Below, piece by piece: positions 52,455-61,954 of a DNA stretch of 64,000 bases (position 1 is its first letter; every line of letters starts with the position of its first letter). Source of the stretch: Candidatus Fimivivens faecavium (GTDB lineage Bacteria > Bacillota > Clostridia > Oscillospirales > Ruminococcaceae). Where the stretch lies: assembly GCA_018716105.1 (NCBI GenBank), contig DVKH01000031.1:1-64000 (forward strand). The letters are read 5' to 3'. The notes under the pieces were generated by a model. The model was not told where the DNA came from, searched no databases, and worked only from the letters and a program-made list of their open reading frames with translations. Both the position numbers and the translations under genes were made by a program.

Positions 52455-52483
52455 ATTATACCATTGGCGCTAGGAAAACTCAA
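52455..52483 (-). promoter_or_regulatory. Promoter of metG
   Basis: On the minus strand TTGAGT, 17 bases, TATAAT. Between it and 52930 I see no gene on either strand. Confidence 0.8.
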
Positions 52484-52929
52484 CCATTCCGGGCGTTCTT
52501 TGCATTCAGTTTGCCCGAAAACGGACAGGCTCACACCGAAAAACGAAACAGCCGGCCCGATTCAGGGGAGGATGGCCTTCACAGCCGCAAAAGCAGTTTT
52601 ACGCTTCCAGAAGAGATCAGGCTGGCGTGCAGGATAGAATCCGCCGGCCCGGCTTCTGCCTGGGTCCGCAGAACCGCAAACCGAAACGCAGGGACGATCG
52701 GCGATCTATTGCAGACGACTGATGGCCCCGTATTTGGATGGGGATTCGGCACACAAAGGGGGAAGCGAGATGATTAAGAATTGACGGTCTTTACAAGCGG
52801 TCTGATAAAAGCGTAAAATCAGACGTAGAAAATTGTGGGAAAACAGCGATATTAAGCCAGTCCGGGGGAAGAATGCGGTCGAAAGACCTCAAATTCCACA
52901 ATTATTTACATGAATCCCTTTATTTTATG

Positions 52930-52958
52930 TTGCAAATGCAGAGAGTTTTATGTAAAAT
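52930..52958 (+). promoter_or_regulatory. Promoter of the CdaR-like gene
   Basis: TTGCAA, 17 bases, TAAAAT, ending 55 bases before the ATG at 53014. Confidence 0.75.
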
Positions 52959-53013
52959 AGATACTAACGGCCAAACTGTTATGGTATTCTTGACAATGAA
53001 AGAGGAGTATGTT

Positions 53014-54096
53014 ATGTCTAACAGACTTTTTCAGGGGATCATCCATCAGATGCGCGACTCGATTGACCGCGTGATCGGCGTGATCGATGATACCGCACAT
53101 GTCATTGCCTGCAGCGATCTGAGCAAGCTCGATGGGTCGAGGGAGTACCTCTCTTTGGACTTGAGCGAGGGCAGGGCCTTTGTCCGCGACGGTTATACAT
53201 ATAAGCCGTTCGGAAACGGGCAGAGGACCGATTACACCGTTTTCGTCGAGGGGACCGACGATCTTGCGATGCGCTATGCCGGCATTCTGAGCGTGGCGAT
53301 TTCGGGGATCAAGCAGTATTACGACGAGAAATACGACCGCGGCAACTTCATCAAGAACGTCATCCTGGACAATATCCTGCCCGGCGACGTATATATCAAG
53401 GCCCGGGAGCTGCATTTTAACACCGACGTTTCCCGCGTTGTGTTCCTGGTGCGGATTGTGTCGGCGTCCGGCGTCTCGGCGTTTGACGTGATTCAAAACC
53501 TGTTCCCAGACAAACAGAAGGACTTCGTGTTCAATATCTCGGAAACCGATATTGTCATTGTCAAGGAGATCAAGCCCGGGATTGAATCGAAAGACCTGGA
53601 GAAGCTCGCGCGTTCGATCGTCGAAACCCTCGGAAGCGAGTTCTATACCCGGGTTGTGGTCGGCATCGGGACGGTTGTGGCCGGGGTCAAGGATCTCGCG
53701 CGGTCGTTCAAGGAGGCGCAGGTCTCGCTCGAGGTCGGGAAGGTGTTCGACACAGAGAAAACGATTGTGCGGTATGACAACCTCGGCATCGCGCGGCTGA
53801 TCTACCAGCTTCCGACGACCCTCTGCGAGATGTTCCTCAAGGAAGTGTTCCTCAAGGGATCAATCGACAGCCTCGACAAGGAGACGCTGTTCACCATCCA
53901 AAAGTTTTTTGAAAACAACCTCAACGTTTCGGAGACGTCGAGAAAGCTGTTTGTACACCGAAACACGCTCGTCTACCGGCTGGAAAAGATTAAAAAGCTT
54001 ACCGGGCTCGACCTGCGCGAATTCGACCATGCAATCGTTTTTAAGGTGGCGCTGATGGTGAAGAAATATCTCACCGCCAATCCGGTGAAATACTGA
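53014..54096 (+). CDS. CdaR/PucR-like transcriptional regulator
   Basis: 360 residues. The N-terminal half is a sensor-like domain without a signature I can name (SIDRVIGVIDDTAHVIACSD). The middle resembles the degenerate GGDEF-type module of PucR/CdaR proteins. The C-terminus is a PucR-type HTH: LFTIQKFFENNLNVSETSRKLFVHRNTLVYRLEKIKKLTGLDLREFD, the family hallmark. ATG at 53014 with AGAGGAG. It lies 37 bases upstream of ftsE on the same strand with no terminator between, so it may be co-transcribed with ftsEX; the effector is unknown. Confidence 0.87.
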   Translation: MSNRLFQGIIHQMRDSIDRVIGVIDDTAHVIACSDLSKLDGSREYLSLDLSEGRAFVRDGYTYKPFGNGQRTDYTVFVEGTDDLAMRYAGILSVAISGIKQYYDEKYDRGNFIKNVILDNILPGDVYIKARELHFNTDVSRVVFLVRIVSASGVSAFDVIQNLFPDKQKDFVFNISETDIVIVKEIKPGIESKDLEKLARSIVETLGSEFYTRVVVGIGTVVAGVKDLARSFKEAQVSLEVGKVFDTEKTIVRYDNLGIARLIYQLPTTLCEMFLKEVFLKGSIDSLDKETLFTIQKFFENNLNVSETSRKLFVHRNTLVYRLEKIKKLTGLDLREFDHAIVFKVALMVKKYLTANPVKY

Positions 54097-54133
54097 TTTG
54101 TCTTCTCTGACGCGCACGGAGGATCTTGTCCAG

Positions 54134-54820
54134 ATGGTAGAACTGATCAATGTCTGTAAAACCTATGACAACCAGACGGTCGCCCTCACCGATGTGAACT
54201 TTCATGTCGAGAAGGGCGAGTTCGTCTTTATCGTCGGCTCGTCCGGCGCAGGCAAATCCACGCTTTTGAAGCTGATCATGAAAGAAGAGAACCCGACCTC
54301 CGGCCATGTGATCGTGGACGGGGTGGACGTCGGGAAGTTGAAACGCGGCGTTGTGCCGTACTACCGGCGCTCAATCGGAATGGTGTTCCAGGACTTCCGG
54401 CTGATCCCGAACATGACCGCTTATGACAACGTGGCGTTCGCGCTCCGGGTCACCGGGGTATCCGGGAAGGAGATCAAACGTCGGGTCCCCTATGTGCTCG
54501 ACCTGGTCGGGCTTTTGCCGAAGGCCAAGAAGATGCCCGACCAGCTTTCGGGCGGCGAACAGCAGCGGGTCGCCCTCGCGAGGGCCCTGGTCAACAACCC
54601 GTCGCTGATCATCGCGGACGAGCCGACCGGGAACATCGACCCGGCCATGAGCTTTGAAATCGTCGATCTGCTCAACGAGATCAACAAGTGCGGAACCACT
54701 GTGATGATGGTCACCCACGAACATAATCTGGTGGCGAAGTTCCGTCACCGGACCATTGTCATTGACGGCGGCGCCGTTGTCGCCGACGGTCGGATCGGAG
54801 GTAAACGTGCGCGGCAGTAG
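54134..54820 (+). CDS. ftsE: Cell division ATP-binding protein FtsE
   Basis: 228 residues. ABC ATPase working with FtsX to control peptidoglycan hydrolases during division or elongation. Walker [11 protein letters not shown]-loop [21 protein letters not shown], signature [14 protein letters not shown], Walker [32 protein letters not shown] at the start is typical. ATG at 54134 with GGAGG eleven bases upstream. It overlaps ftsX by 14 bases. Confidence 0.95.
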   Translation: MVELINVCKTYDNQTVALTDVNFHVEKGEFVFIVGSSGAGKSTLLKLIMKEENPTSGHVIVDGVDVGKLKRGVVPYYRRSIGMVFQDFRLIPNMTAYDNVAFALRVTGVSGKEIKRRVPYVLDLVGLLPKAKKMPDQLSGGEQQRVALARALVNNPSLIIADEPTGNIDPAMSFEIVDLLNEINKCGTTVMMVTHEHNLVAKFRHRTIVIDGGAVVADGRIGGKRARQ

Positions 54821-55712
54821 TTTCGGTTATTTGATCAAAGAGGGGTTCCGCAACATCGCGGCGAACCGGATGCTTTCGCTTGCGGCGATCGGCGTCCTGG
54901 TCGCGTGCCTGCTGCTGGTCGGGACCTCGATGCTCTTCACCCTCAATATCAACAGCATTGTCGGCTATGTCGAGAGCCAGAACGAGGTCGTCGTCTTCCT
55001 CCGGGACGAACTGTCCGCCGAACAGATGGAACGGGCGGACAACGAGATCAGGGCCTTGCCAAACATCGCGTCGGTCACCTATGTCAGCAGAGAAGAGGGG
55101 CTTGTTGAATGGATGGACGCCCTTGGGGACGACGGGACGCTGCTCGAATGGCTTTTGACCGACAATCCGCTTCCCAATTCCTACCGGTTGGTGATCAAGG
55201 ACCTTTCCAACATCGATGAAACGCTGATGGAGCTTCGGAGCATGGATTGGGTGGAAACGGTCTCGGCGCCGATTGAGGTTGCGCAGACGGTGGCGGGCCT
55301 CAAGGAGGCGGTGCGCCTTGGCGGGGCGGGGATTATCCTGATCCTGTCGGCCGTTTCGGTGGCGATTGTGGCCAACACCATCAAGATTACGATCTTCAAC
55401 CGCCGCAGGGAAATCAGCATCATGAAATATGTCGGCGCGACCGATGCGTTTATTCGCCTCCCGTTTGTGGTGGAGGGGATCCTGCTCGGCCTGATTTCGG
55501 CGACCATTGCGTTTTTCCTTTTGTGGGGGGCCTACAGCGGCTTTGTCCACTGGGTCAGTCAGTCTACGGCAAGCTGGACGGTTCTCCTCTCGGCCAACCT
55601 GGTGACGTTTGGAGAAGTTGCCGGTTCGATCTATCTCACATTTGCGGCGGCGGGCGTCTCGATCGGCGCGGTCGGAACGCTTCTGTTTACCGGAAAGTAT
55701 GTCAAAGTTTAG
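54807..55712 (+). CDS. ftsX: Cell division membrane protein FtsX
   Basis: 301 residues. Four helices with a large extracytoplasmic loop after the first (residues ~50-165, QNEVVVFLRDELSAEQMERADNEI...). C-terminal helices hold the family's VANTIKITIFNRRREISIMKYVGATDAFIRLPFVVEG. GTG start at 54807, five bases after GGAGGTAAAC, inside ftsE. Forms the transmembrane half of FtsEX; the extracellular loop should contact the EnvC-like protein encoded downstream. Confidence 0.95.
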   Translation: MRGSSFGYLIKEGFRNIAANRMLSLAAIGVLVACLLLVGTSMLFTLNINSIVGYVESQNEVVVFLRDELSAEQMERADNEIRALPNIASVTYVSREEGLVEWMDALGDDGTLLEWLLTDNPLPNSYRLVIKDLSNIDETLMELRSMDWVETVSAPIEVAQTVAGLKEAVRLGGAGIILILSAVSVAIVANTIKITIFNRRREISIMKYVGATDAFIRLPFVVEGILLGLISATIAFFLLWGAYSGFVHWVSQSTASWTVLLSANLVTFGEVAGSIYLTFAAAGVSIGAVGTLLFTGKYVKV

Positions 55713-55718
55713 GATGTG

Positions 55719-55747
55719 CCCCGGGGCTGCCGAAGGCGGCCCCGGGG
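55719..55747 (+). terminator. GC-rich hairpin after ftsX
   Basis: 13-base stem (55719-55731 with 55735-55747, one T-G pair) with a GAA loop and no T-run. It may partly separate ftsEX from the hydrolase genes. Confidence 0.5.
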
Positions 55748-55856
55748 AATCTTGGCGTTTCGGGGGCTGGGAAAATTTTCGTCTTTGTTCACAGGGCGTG
55801 CACAAATTTGACGCCTGTGTCGCACATACTGTCAGACAGGAGGTTTTACTGGATTT

Positions 55857-57035
55857 ATGAAGTGGACGAAGGCCGGGGCCGCGTTTCTTGCGGCGGTTGT
55901 GATGACGTCTTCGCTTTCGCTGGGCGCGTTTGCGGATGACGACTATGAAAATCAGATCAGCGATCTCAATTCAAAATACGATGAGCTTGAAAAGCAGCAG
56001 CAGGCGCTTCAAAAAGAGATTGACAAGGCAAAGACCGAAAAGGAACGCCAGCAGGCGGTCAAGGCGCAGATTGACAACCAAATTGTCAGCACCCGGAGCC
56101 AGATCTCGGTTTTGAGCGACAAGATCTCCCTGTTGGAAGAAAACCTCCAGGAGACGACATCGGAACTTGAGCAGAAGGAATATGACATCAGCGAAAACTA
56201 CGCCCTGATGAAGCAGCGGCTCAGGGTGATGTATACCACCGGGAACGCGAGCGTTCTGGGGCTTTTGATTGGGGCGGACAGCTTCACCGAATATTTGACC
56301 CGCACCGAAGTCGCCTCAAAGGTAGCGGAGCACGACCAGGAGATGCTCGAGGCGATGCGGGCGGAGCTGCTCGACATCAAGGCGTTTAAAGAAGAAATTG
56401 AAACCAACAAGACGGAGATTGAGAGCGCCAAGGGGCAGCTTGCCGGAAAGCAGGCGCAGCTCGACGACCAACTCAAGGAAACCGAGGGCCAGATCCAGGA
56501 CCTTGCGGCGCTGGAAGCGCAGATCAAAAACAACCAGGAGGAAATTGAGGCGCAGCAGAAGCAGATTCAGGCCGAGATCGATGAAATTTACAAGCAGATC
56601 AACTCGGTCGGCGAATATACCGGCGGCGTCATGGGCTGGCCGCTGGTCGGCTTTAACACGGTGACCTCCAATTTCGGCTGGCGCTTTAACCACACCGATT
56701 ACCACACCGGCATCGACATCGCGGGCAAAAACGCGGCCGGGCAGGGCGTTTACGGAAAGCCGATCGTCGCGGCGAGCGACGGGGTTGTGGCGTTTACCCA
56801 GACGAACTATGTTGTCGGGAAAGGGTACGGCATCTATCTGATCATCGACCACGGCGGCGGGATCTCGACCCTCTACGGGCACACGAGCGGGCTTGCGGTG
56901 AAGGTTGGGGACCAGGTAAAGCGCGGCCAGACCATCGCCTATGTCGGCTCGACCGGGTGGTCAACCGGACCGCATCTGCACTTTGAGGTGCGCGTCGACG
57001 GGAAATATGTCAATCCCTGGGGATATCTCAAATAA
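55857..57035 (+). CDS. EnvC-like coiled-coil protein with M23 peptidase domain
   Basis: 392 residues. Signal peptide (residues 1-26, ending LGAFADDD), a long coiled coil (~30-255) rich in Gln/Glu/Lys with a short break around the RVMYTTGNASVLGLLIGADS segment, and a C-terminal M23 (LytM) domain. The zinc ligands appear present: HTGIDIAG (His, Asp) and HLHFEVR (His-x-His), so unlike E. coli EnvC it could be an active endopeptidase. ftsEX lies upstream; FtsX-coupled coiled-coil hydrolases such as PcsB and EnvC are the obvious parallel. AGGAGG precedes the ATG. Confidence 0.92.
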   Translation: MKWTKAGAAFLAAVVMTSSLSLGAFADDDYENQISDLNSKYDELEKQQQALQKEIDKAKTEKERQQAVKAQIDNQIVSTRSQISVLSDKISLLEENLQETTSELEQKEYDISENYALMKQRLRVMYTTGNASVLGLLIGADSFTEYLTRTEVASKVAEHDQEMLEAMRAELLDIKAFKEEIETNKTEIESAKGQLAGKQAQLDDQLKETEGQIQDLAALEAQIKNNQEEIEAQQKQIQAEIDEIYKQINSVGEYTGGVMGWPLVGFNTVTSNFGWRFNHTDYHTGIDIAGKNAAGQGVYGKPIVAASDGVVAFTQTNYVVGKGYGIYLIIDHGGGISTLYGHTSGLAVKVGDQVKRGQTIAYVGSTGWSTGPHLHFEVRVDGKYVNPWGYLK

Positions 57036-57065
57036 CCGCCCCGCGGGGAGCAAAGGGAGTTTTAG

Positions 57066-58481
57066 ATGAAAAGAAGGATTACACTGGGCGGCGCGGTGAC
57101 GCTTGCGCTCATGTTTTCGACCGTGACCTTTGTGATCACGATGCTCTGGTCGATGAACGTCTTTAACGGGAGCGTTTACAACATCAAAGAGCGCGAAACC
57201 ATGTATGCAAAGCTCGCCGAGGTCGACGGCATCGCGAGACAGAACTATTTATATGGCATCGACGAGGACCGGCTTTCGGACAGTTTGATCGAGGGTTATA
57301 TCGCAGGGCTCGGGGACGAATACGGCCGTTATTTCACGGCCGAACAGTACAACAGCCTGATGAAAAACTACGACGGGCAGATGGTGGACATCGGCCTTGT
57401 CTGCGGACCGAACCCGGATGGATATATCAGGATCGAGCAGGTTTACCCCGATTCGCCGGCCCTGGAAGCCGGCCTTGCGAAAGACGACCTGATCGTCAAA
57501 GTGGACGAGCTTTCGGTTACGGGCGAGAACTACGCGGATGCGGTTGAAGCGCTCCGGGGCGACCCTGGGACGACGGTGGAGCTTTTGGTCCGGCGCGAGG
57601 GGGTAGAAAAATCCTATACCATCACCCGGCGGCGGGTCGAGGTGCCGAGCGTCGAATACCGGATGATCGACAACGTCGGCTATCTGCGCATCAAGGAGTT
57701 CAACAACAACACCCCCGATCAGTTCAACCGCGGGCTCGACCGGCTGATGCAAGAGGGGGCCGAGGCGCTGGTCTTTGACGTGCGCTCGAATCCCGGCGGG
57801 CCGATCGAGTCGGTTGCGGCAATGCTCGACCGGCTGCTGCCCGAAGGGCCGATTGTGTCCGCGACCTATAAGGACGGGCGAACCGAGGTGCTTTATACGA
57901 GCGACGCGGAAGAGATTACCCTTCCGATGGTCGTCCTGATCAACCAATCTTCAGCGAGCGCGGCGGAACTGTTTGCCCAGGCGCTCAAGGATTATGGAAA
58001 GTGCCGGACGGTCGGCGTGACCAGCTATGGCAAGGGCGTCATGCAGAACATCCAGCGGCTGAGCGACGGTTCGGCGCTCGACATCACTGTGGCTTACTAT
58101 AACCCGCCGAAATCCGCCAACTTCGACGGGGTTGGGATCAAGCCCGATTATGAAGTGAAACTGAACGCCGAGCAGGAAAAAGAACTCTGGGACCTCGACG
58201 AGACGAACGACCCGCAGTTTCGAAAGGCGCTTGAGCTGGTCGGCGCGGCGATCCGGAATCTGGATCCTTCGACCGACATCAACGGCGAATTTGAAGCGAC
58301 TATCGTAGACGAGACCGGGGAATCGGCCTCTTCCTCCGAGGGGGAAAGCGAACCCGGTGGGGAGGGTTCAGCGTCTTCGCAGGACGGGGAAGAGGAAGCC
58401 TCCGGCGATGGTTCTTCTTCGGATTCGGACTCTTCCTCAGATGCGGAAAGCGGCGAGGATGACGGCGCTTCCGGTTCCTGA
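57066..58481 (+). CDS. S41 family C-terminal processing peptidase
   Basis: 471 residues. Membrane anchor (residues ~8-30), PDZ domain (~100-180, VYPDSPALEAGLAKDDLIVKVD) and S41 protease domain. The catalytic Ser is about 296 in NQSSASAAE and the Lys about 323 in SYGKGVMQN. The last 60 residues are almost entirely Ser/Glu/Asp/Gly, an unusual acidic low-complexity tail. Such CtpA/CtpB proteases act outside the cell membrane on cell-wall enzymes or signalling proteins. It follows the M23 gene by 30 bases; it could process that protein, which is inference. Confidence 0.92.
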   Translation: MKRRITLGGAVTLALMFSTVTFVITMLWSMNVFNGSVYNIKERETMYAKLAEVDGIARQNYLYGIDEDRLSDSLIEGYIAGLGDEYGRYFTAEQYNSLMKNYDGQMVDIGLVCGPNPDGYIRIEQVYPDSPALEAGLAKDDLIVKVDELSVTGENYADAVEALRGDPGTTVELLVRREGVEKSYTITRRRVEVPSVEYRMIDNVGYLRIKEFNNNTPDQFNRGLDRLMQEGAEALVFDVRSNPGGPIESVAAMLDRLLPEGPIVSATYKDGRTEVLYTSDAEEITLPMVVLINQSSASAAELFAQALKDYGKCRTVGVTSYGKGVMQNIQRLSDGSALDITVAYYNPPKSANFDGVGIKPDYEVKLNAEQEKELWDLDETNDPQFRKALELVGAAIRNLDPSTDINGEFEATIVDETGESASSSEGESEPGGEGSASSQDGEEEASGDGSSSDSDSSSDAESGEDDGASGS

Positions 58482-58493
58482 GGCGAAAACCAC

Positions 58494-58527
58494 AAGGCAG
58501 CGGCGCCCAGGGGCAAACCGCTGCCTT
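58494..58527 (+). terminator. Terminator of the ftsEX-ctp unit
   Basis: 10-base perfect stem (58494-58503 with 58518-58527), followed by a loosely T-rich tail with TCTTTTCC. Confidence 0.6.
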
Positions 58528-58690
58528 CCGTCTTTTCCGCCGGGACACATTTTTTAAAAGCTGTCCGCATATCCTTTTCCAAGCGGGAAGCAAAACCGGC
58601 GCGGCCGTCCAGATTTGGCCCGGGGTTTTCCTTTGCGGCTAATGATCGAGTGCCAGCCGGATTGACCGGGCATCGATGGGAGGGAACGGA

Positions 58691-59530
58691 TTGTTTTCAG
58701 TTTTGGTCAGGCGGCCGGGACGAGCCGGCATAGGGGGGCGCGTTTTGGACAGAATATTGCCTCGCCGGCCGGCGGCGGAGTGGAAAAAAGCTTTGGACGT
58801 GCCGTATCTTGAGGTGACGGTCTTCGACCCGGCCGGCGCGAAGACCTGGAAACGGGTGGAACGGCTTGCGGATACGCTCTGCGGAAGGATGGTTCTGCCG
58901 GAAGAGATGTTCGAGACGGGATCGGATTCCATTCGAAGGTTCGACGCGAAGGACCGGTTTTTGCCCGTGGTTGTACAGAATACGGTCTGCCTGCTGCTGG
59001 AGGAATCGGGACTGCCGCTTTACCGGCGGACCGTCGGGCTGGTGGATCCGCGCGGGATCTACCAGAGCATGGCGGTAAGGCTCCTTCGGCATTCGACCGC
59101 GCTCCGGGTCATGACCGGGGAACCGGACAGGTATCGGAAGTTTGCCGAACAGATGATGGAAAACTTCGGCGCGCCGGTGATGCTTACAACGCCGGAGTCG
59201 ACGATGTGCGACTGTGTCGTCGCAGCGGCGCCGGATGGGCTTCGGGCTGGACTCGCAGCGCAAATCAGGTGTCCGGTGGTCTCCGCGAGGGACACCGAGG
59301 GCGGGGGATCCGTTCTCAGCCATCTGAAGGTAGCGCCCCCGGAGGAATTGGATGGCCAGATCCCGGAGGGGATCGCGCCCGCTGAATTCCTCGGCGCGCT
59401 CTATGAAATCGGCGGCGTACAGAGCCTTGGCGCCCTGTCTGCGTCGGGCGGAAGGATCGGCGGAAGGTCGGTGAGCCTTCGGGAATTTCGGGAGATGGCA
59501 GGGATTGGGAATGGGATTTCTTACCAGTGA
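58691..59530 (+). CDS. Uncharacterised protein with a Rossmann-like segment
   Basis: 279 residues, no signal peptide or membrane helix. The middle (residues ~105-175) looks like a dinucleotide-binding fold: TVGLVDPRGIYQSMAVRLLRHSTALRVMTGEPDRYRKFAE, then DCVVAAAPDGL, but the usual GxGxxG is replaced by DPRGIY. A Cys pair MCDC follows. I cannot name a family. TTG at 58691 with GGAGGG seven bases before it; an ATG at 58676 is less well placed. It is a short transcription unit upstream of greA, whose promoter begins right after its stop. Confidence 0.65.
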   Translation: MFSVLVRRPGRAGIGGRVLDRILPRRPAAEWKKALDVPYLEVTVFDPAGAKTWKRVERLADTLCGRMVLPEEMFETGSDSIRRFDAKDRFLPVVVQNTVCLLLEESGLPLYRRTVGLVDPRGIYQSMAVRLLRHSTALRVMTGEPDRYRKFAEQMMENFGAPVMLTTPESTMCDCVVAAAPDGLRAGLAAQIRCPVVSARDTEGGGSVLSHLKVAPPEELDGQIPEGIAPAEFLGALYEIGGVQSLGALSASGGRIGGRSVSLREFREMAGIGNGISYQ

Positions 59531-59537
59531 AGCGGGC

Positions 59538-59566
59538 TTGACAGTGCAGTCTTGTTCTAATATAAT
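59538..59566 (+). promoter_or_regulatory. Promoter of greA
   Basis: TTGACA, exactly 17 bases, TATAAT, starting 8 bases after the preceding stop. The leader to greA is about 130 bases and AT-rich. Confidence 0.9.
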
Positions 59567-59703
59567 AGCTCTATTACAAAACTGGGATTTATGCGCTTGC
59601 AACGAAATTAGGGGGATTTGGAAGGTATAAAATGTCAGAGCTCTACGAAAAAGAGCGAATATATGATAAATTGTGCCGATAAAAATGCAGGAGGGACTTT
59701 GTT

Positions 59704-60177
59704 TTGGCGGAAAAGTTACTTATGACCAGGGAGGGCTATCAAAACCTTAAGGATGAGCTGGAAAATCTCAAAACCGTGAAACGGATGGAGATTGCGGATA
59801 AAATTCGGGTTGCGCGCGGATTTGGCGACCTTTCGGAAAACAGCGAATACGACGAGGCGAAGAATGAACAAGCCATCCTCGAAGCAAAGATTCAAAAAAT
59901 AGAAGAAAAGCTCAAGCACGTTACCATCATTGAGGCCGATCAGGTCAACGCGAGCGTGGTCTCGATCGGGACGAAGGTGGTGCTGCTCGACACCGAATTC
60001 GGGGACGAGATGCAGTACCGGGTGGTCTCTGCGGCCGAATCGGACGACGGGGACGACGCGATCACGAACGAATCGCCGGTCGGGAAAGCGATCATGGGAC
60101 GGAAAGAGGGCGACGAGGTCGTCGTCAAAGTCCCGGCGGGCGAGCTGAAGTTCAAGATTCTCAAGATCAGCATTTGA
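59704..60177 (+). CDS. greA: Transcription elongation factor GreA
   Basis: 157 residues. Rescues backtracked RNA polymerase by stimulating transcript cleavage. N-terminal coiled coil with LLMTREGYQNLKDELENLK and the functional tip DLSENSEYDEAKNEQ (acidic Asp/Glu present). C-terminal domain with GDDAITNESPVGKAIMGRKEGDEVVVKVPAG. The start is a TTG with GGAGGG eight bases upstream. lysS follows after 144 bases, a common neighbour. Confidence 0.96.
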   Translation: MAEKLLMTREGYQNLKDELENLKTVKRMEIADKIRVARGFGDLSENSEYDEAKNEQAILEAKIQKIEEKLKHVTIIEADQVNASVVSIGTKVVLLDTEFGDEMQYRVVSAAESDDGDDAITNESPVGKAIMGRKEGDEVVVKVPAGELKFKILKISI

Positions 60178-60321
60178 GGTTTAAAGATGCGGCGATGGCC
60201 CGGGGCGGGGAGCCTTCCCCGCGCCGGGCCGGAGCGCGTTTTGGACCCGGCCGTTTTTCAGTACCGAAGTCCGGGCAGGATAGGAAAAGACAAAAATACC
60301 AGCAGAAGGATGTGTTAAGGT

Positions 60322-61821
60322 TTGAGCGACGTGCAAAATAGGCTTTCGGACGAAGAACCCCAGGACCTTTCAGAACTCCTGAAAATCCGGCGGGAAAAGC
60401 TAAACGACCTGAAGAGACGCGGGAAGAACCCTTATGAGATCACCATCTTTGAACGCAGCGCCTATGCGAAACAGATTGTCGAGCATTTTGACGAGATGGA
60501 CGGGCAGGAGGTCAGCGTAGCGGGGCGGATCATGACCTGGCGCAACATGGGGAAGGCGACCTTCCTCGACCTGATGGACGCCTCCGGCAGGATACAGCTT
60601 TATATCCGGATCAACAACGTCGGCGAGGAAGCCTATCAGGAATTCGGCCGCTGGGACATCGGCGACATCATCGGCGTGCGGGGTTCGGTCTTTAAAACCC
60701 ACAAAGGCGAGATTTCGGTGCAGGTGCATGAGATCGCCCTGCTTTCGAAGAGCCTTCTGCCGCTGCCGGACAAGTGGCACGGACTCAAAGACACGGAAAC
60801 CCGCTACCGCCAGCGCTATGTCGATCTGATCGTGAATCCCGAGACGCGGGAAACCTTCGTCAAGCGCTCGAAGATCATCCGGGAGATTCGGACCTTTCTC
60901 GACAACCGCGGCTATCTCGAGGTGGAGACGCCGGTGCTGCACACCATTGCGGGCGGCGCGGCCGCGAAGCCGTTTATCACCCATCACAATGCGCTCGATA
61001 TCGAAATGTATCTTCGGATTGCGCTCGAATTGCATTTAAAGCGCCTGATCGTGGGCGGCTTTGACAAGGTGTATGAGATTGGGCGGGTGTTCCGCAACGA
61101 GGGCATTGACACGCGGCACAATCCAGAATTTACGCTCCTCGAGCTCTATGAGGCGTACACCAACCTCGGCGGCATCATGGACCTGGTCGAAGACCTGTTC
61201 CACACGGTGTCGGAAAAGGTTTTGGGGACCGGGAAGATCAGCTACGGCGGGGTCGAACTTGAACTGGACAAGCCATTTGAGCGGGTGACCATGACCGAGA
61301 TTGTAAAGCGCTATTCCGGCGTAGACTTTAAAGAGATTAAAACGCAGGAAGAGGCCAGGCGGGCCGCCAAGGAACACCATGTTGAGGTGGAGCCCCACTT
61401 TGGCGTTGGGAAGATCCTCGAGGCGTTTTTCGACGAGTTCGCGGAGAAGAACATTATCCAGCCAACCTTTGTCACAGAGTACCCGGTGGAGATCTCCCCG
61501 TTTGCCAAGCGCATACCCGGCAACGAGGAGTACACCGAGCGGTTTGAGCTGTTCATCATCGGGCGCGAATACGCGAACGCATTTTCCGAACTTAACGACC
61601 CGATCGACCAGCGCGAGCGGTTTGAGCGCCAAATGGAACTCAAAGCGAAGGGCGATGAGGAAGCGGGCGAGATCGACGAGGACTTCCTCTGTGCGATGGA
61701 ATACGGCATGCCTCCGACCGGGGGCCTTGGAATCGGCGTCGACCGGATGGTGATGCTGTTGACCGACAGCGCTTCGATCCGGGATGTGCTGTTGTTCCCC
61801 ACCATGAAGCCGCTGGACTGA
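60322..61821 (+). CDS. lysS: Lysyl-tRNA synthetase, class II
   Basis: 499 residues. OB-fold anticodon-binding domain (residues ~60-165, [21 protein letters not shown]) and class II catalytic core: motif 2 [25 protein letters not shown], motif 3 [30 protein letters not shown] start with AAGGATG upstream. No T-box leader is visible. Probably expressed with greA. Confidence 0.97.
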   Translation: MSDVQNRLSDEEPQDLSELLKIRREKLNDLKRRGKNPYEITIFERSAYAKQIVEHFDEMDGQEVSVAGRIMTWRNMGKATFLDLMDASGRIQLYIRINNVGEEAYQEFGRWDIGDIIGVRGSVFKTHKGEISVQVHEIALLSKSLLPLPDKWHGLKDTETRYRQRYVDLIVNPETRETFVKRSKIIREIRTFLDNRGYLEVETPVLHTIAGGAAAKPFITHHNALDIEMYLRIALELHLKRLIVGGFDKVYEIGRVFRNEGIDTRHNPEFTLLELYEAYTNLGGIMDLVEDLFHTVSEKVLGTGKISYGGVELELDKPFERVTMTEIVKRYSGVDFKEIKTQEEARRAAKEHHVEVEPHFGVGKILEAFFDEFAEKNIIQPTFVTEYPVEISPFAKRIPGNEEYTERFELFIIGREYANAFSELNDPIDQRERFERQMELKAKGDEEAGEIDEDFLCAMEYGMPPTGGLGIGVDRMVMLLTDSASIRDVLLFPTMKPLD

Positions 61822-61920
61822 TGGACAGCCCGCAAACCCGCATGAAACCTGGTTTGTGAGGAATCGAGTTTACTATAGTTACAACGATTTTATTGCGAAT
61901 GAGAATCCCTTGAGGAAAAG

Positions 61921-61954
61921 GAACAGGCCCGCCGGCATGCCGGCGGGCCTGTTC
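61921..61954. terminator. Terminator after lysS
   Basis: 16-base perfect stem (61921-61936 with 61939-61954) with a 2-base loop. The better T-run is on the minus strand. Confidence 0.65.
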
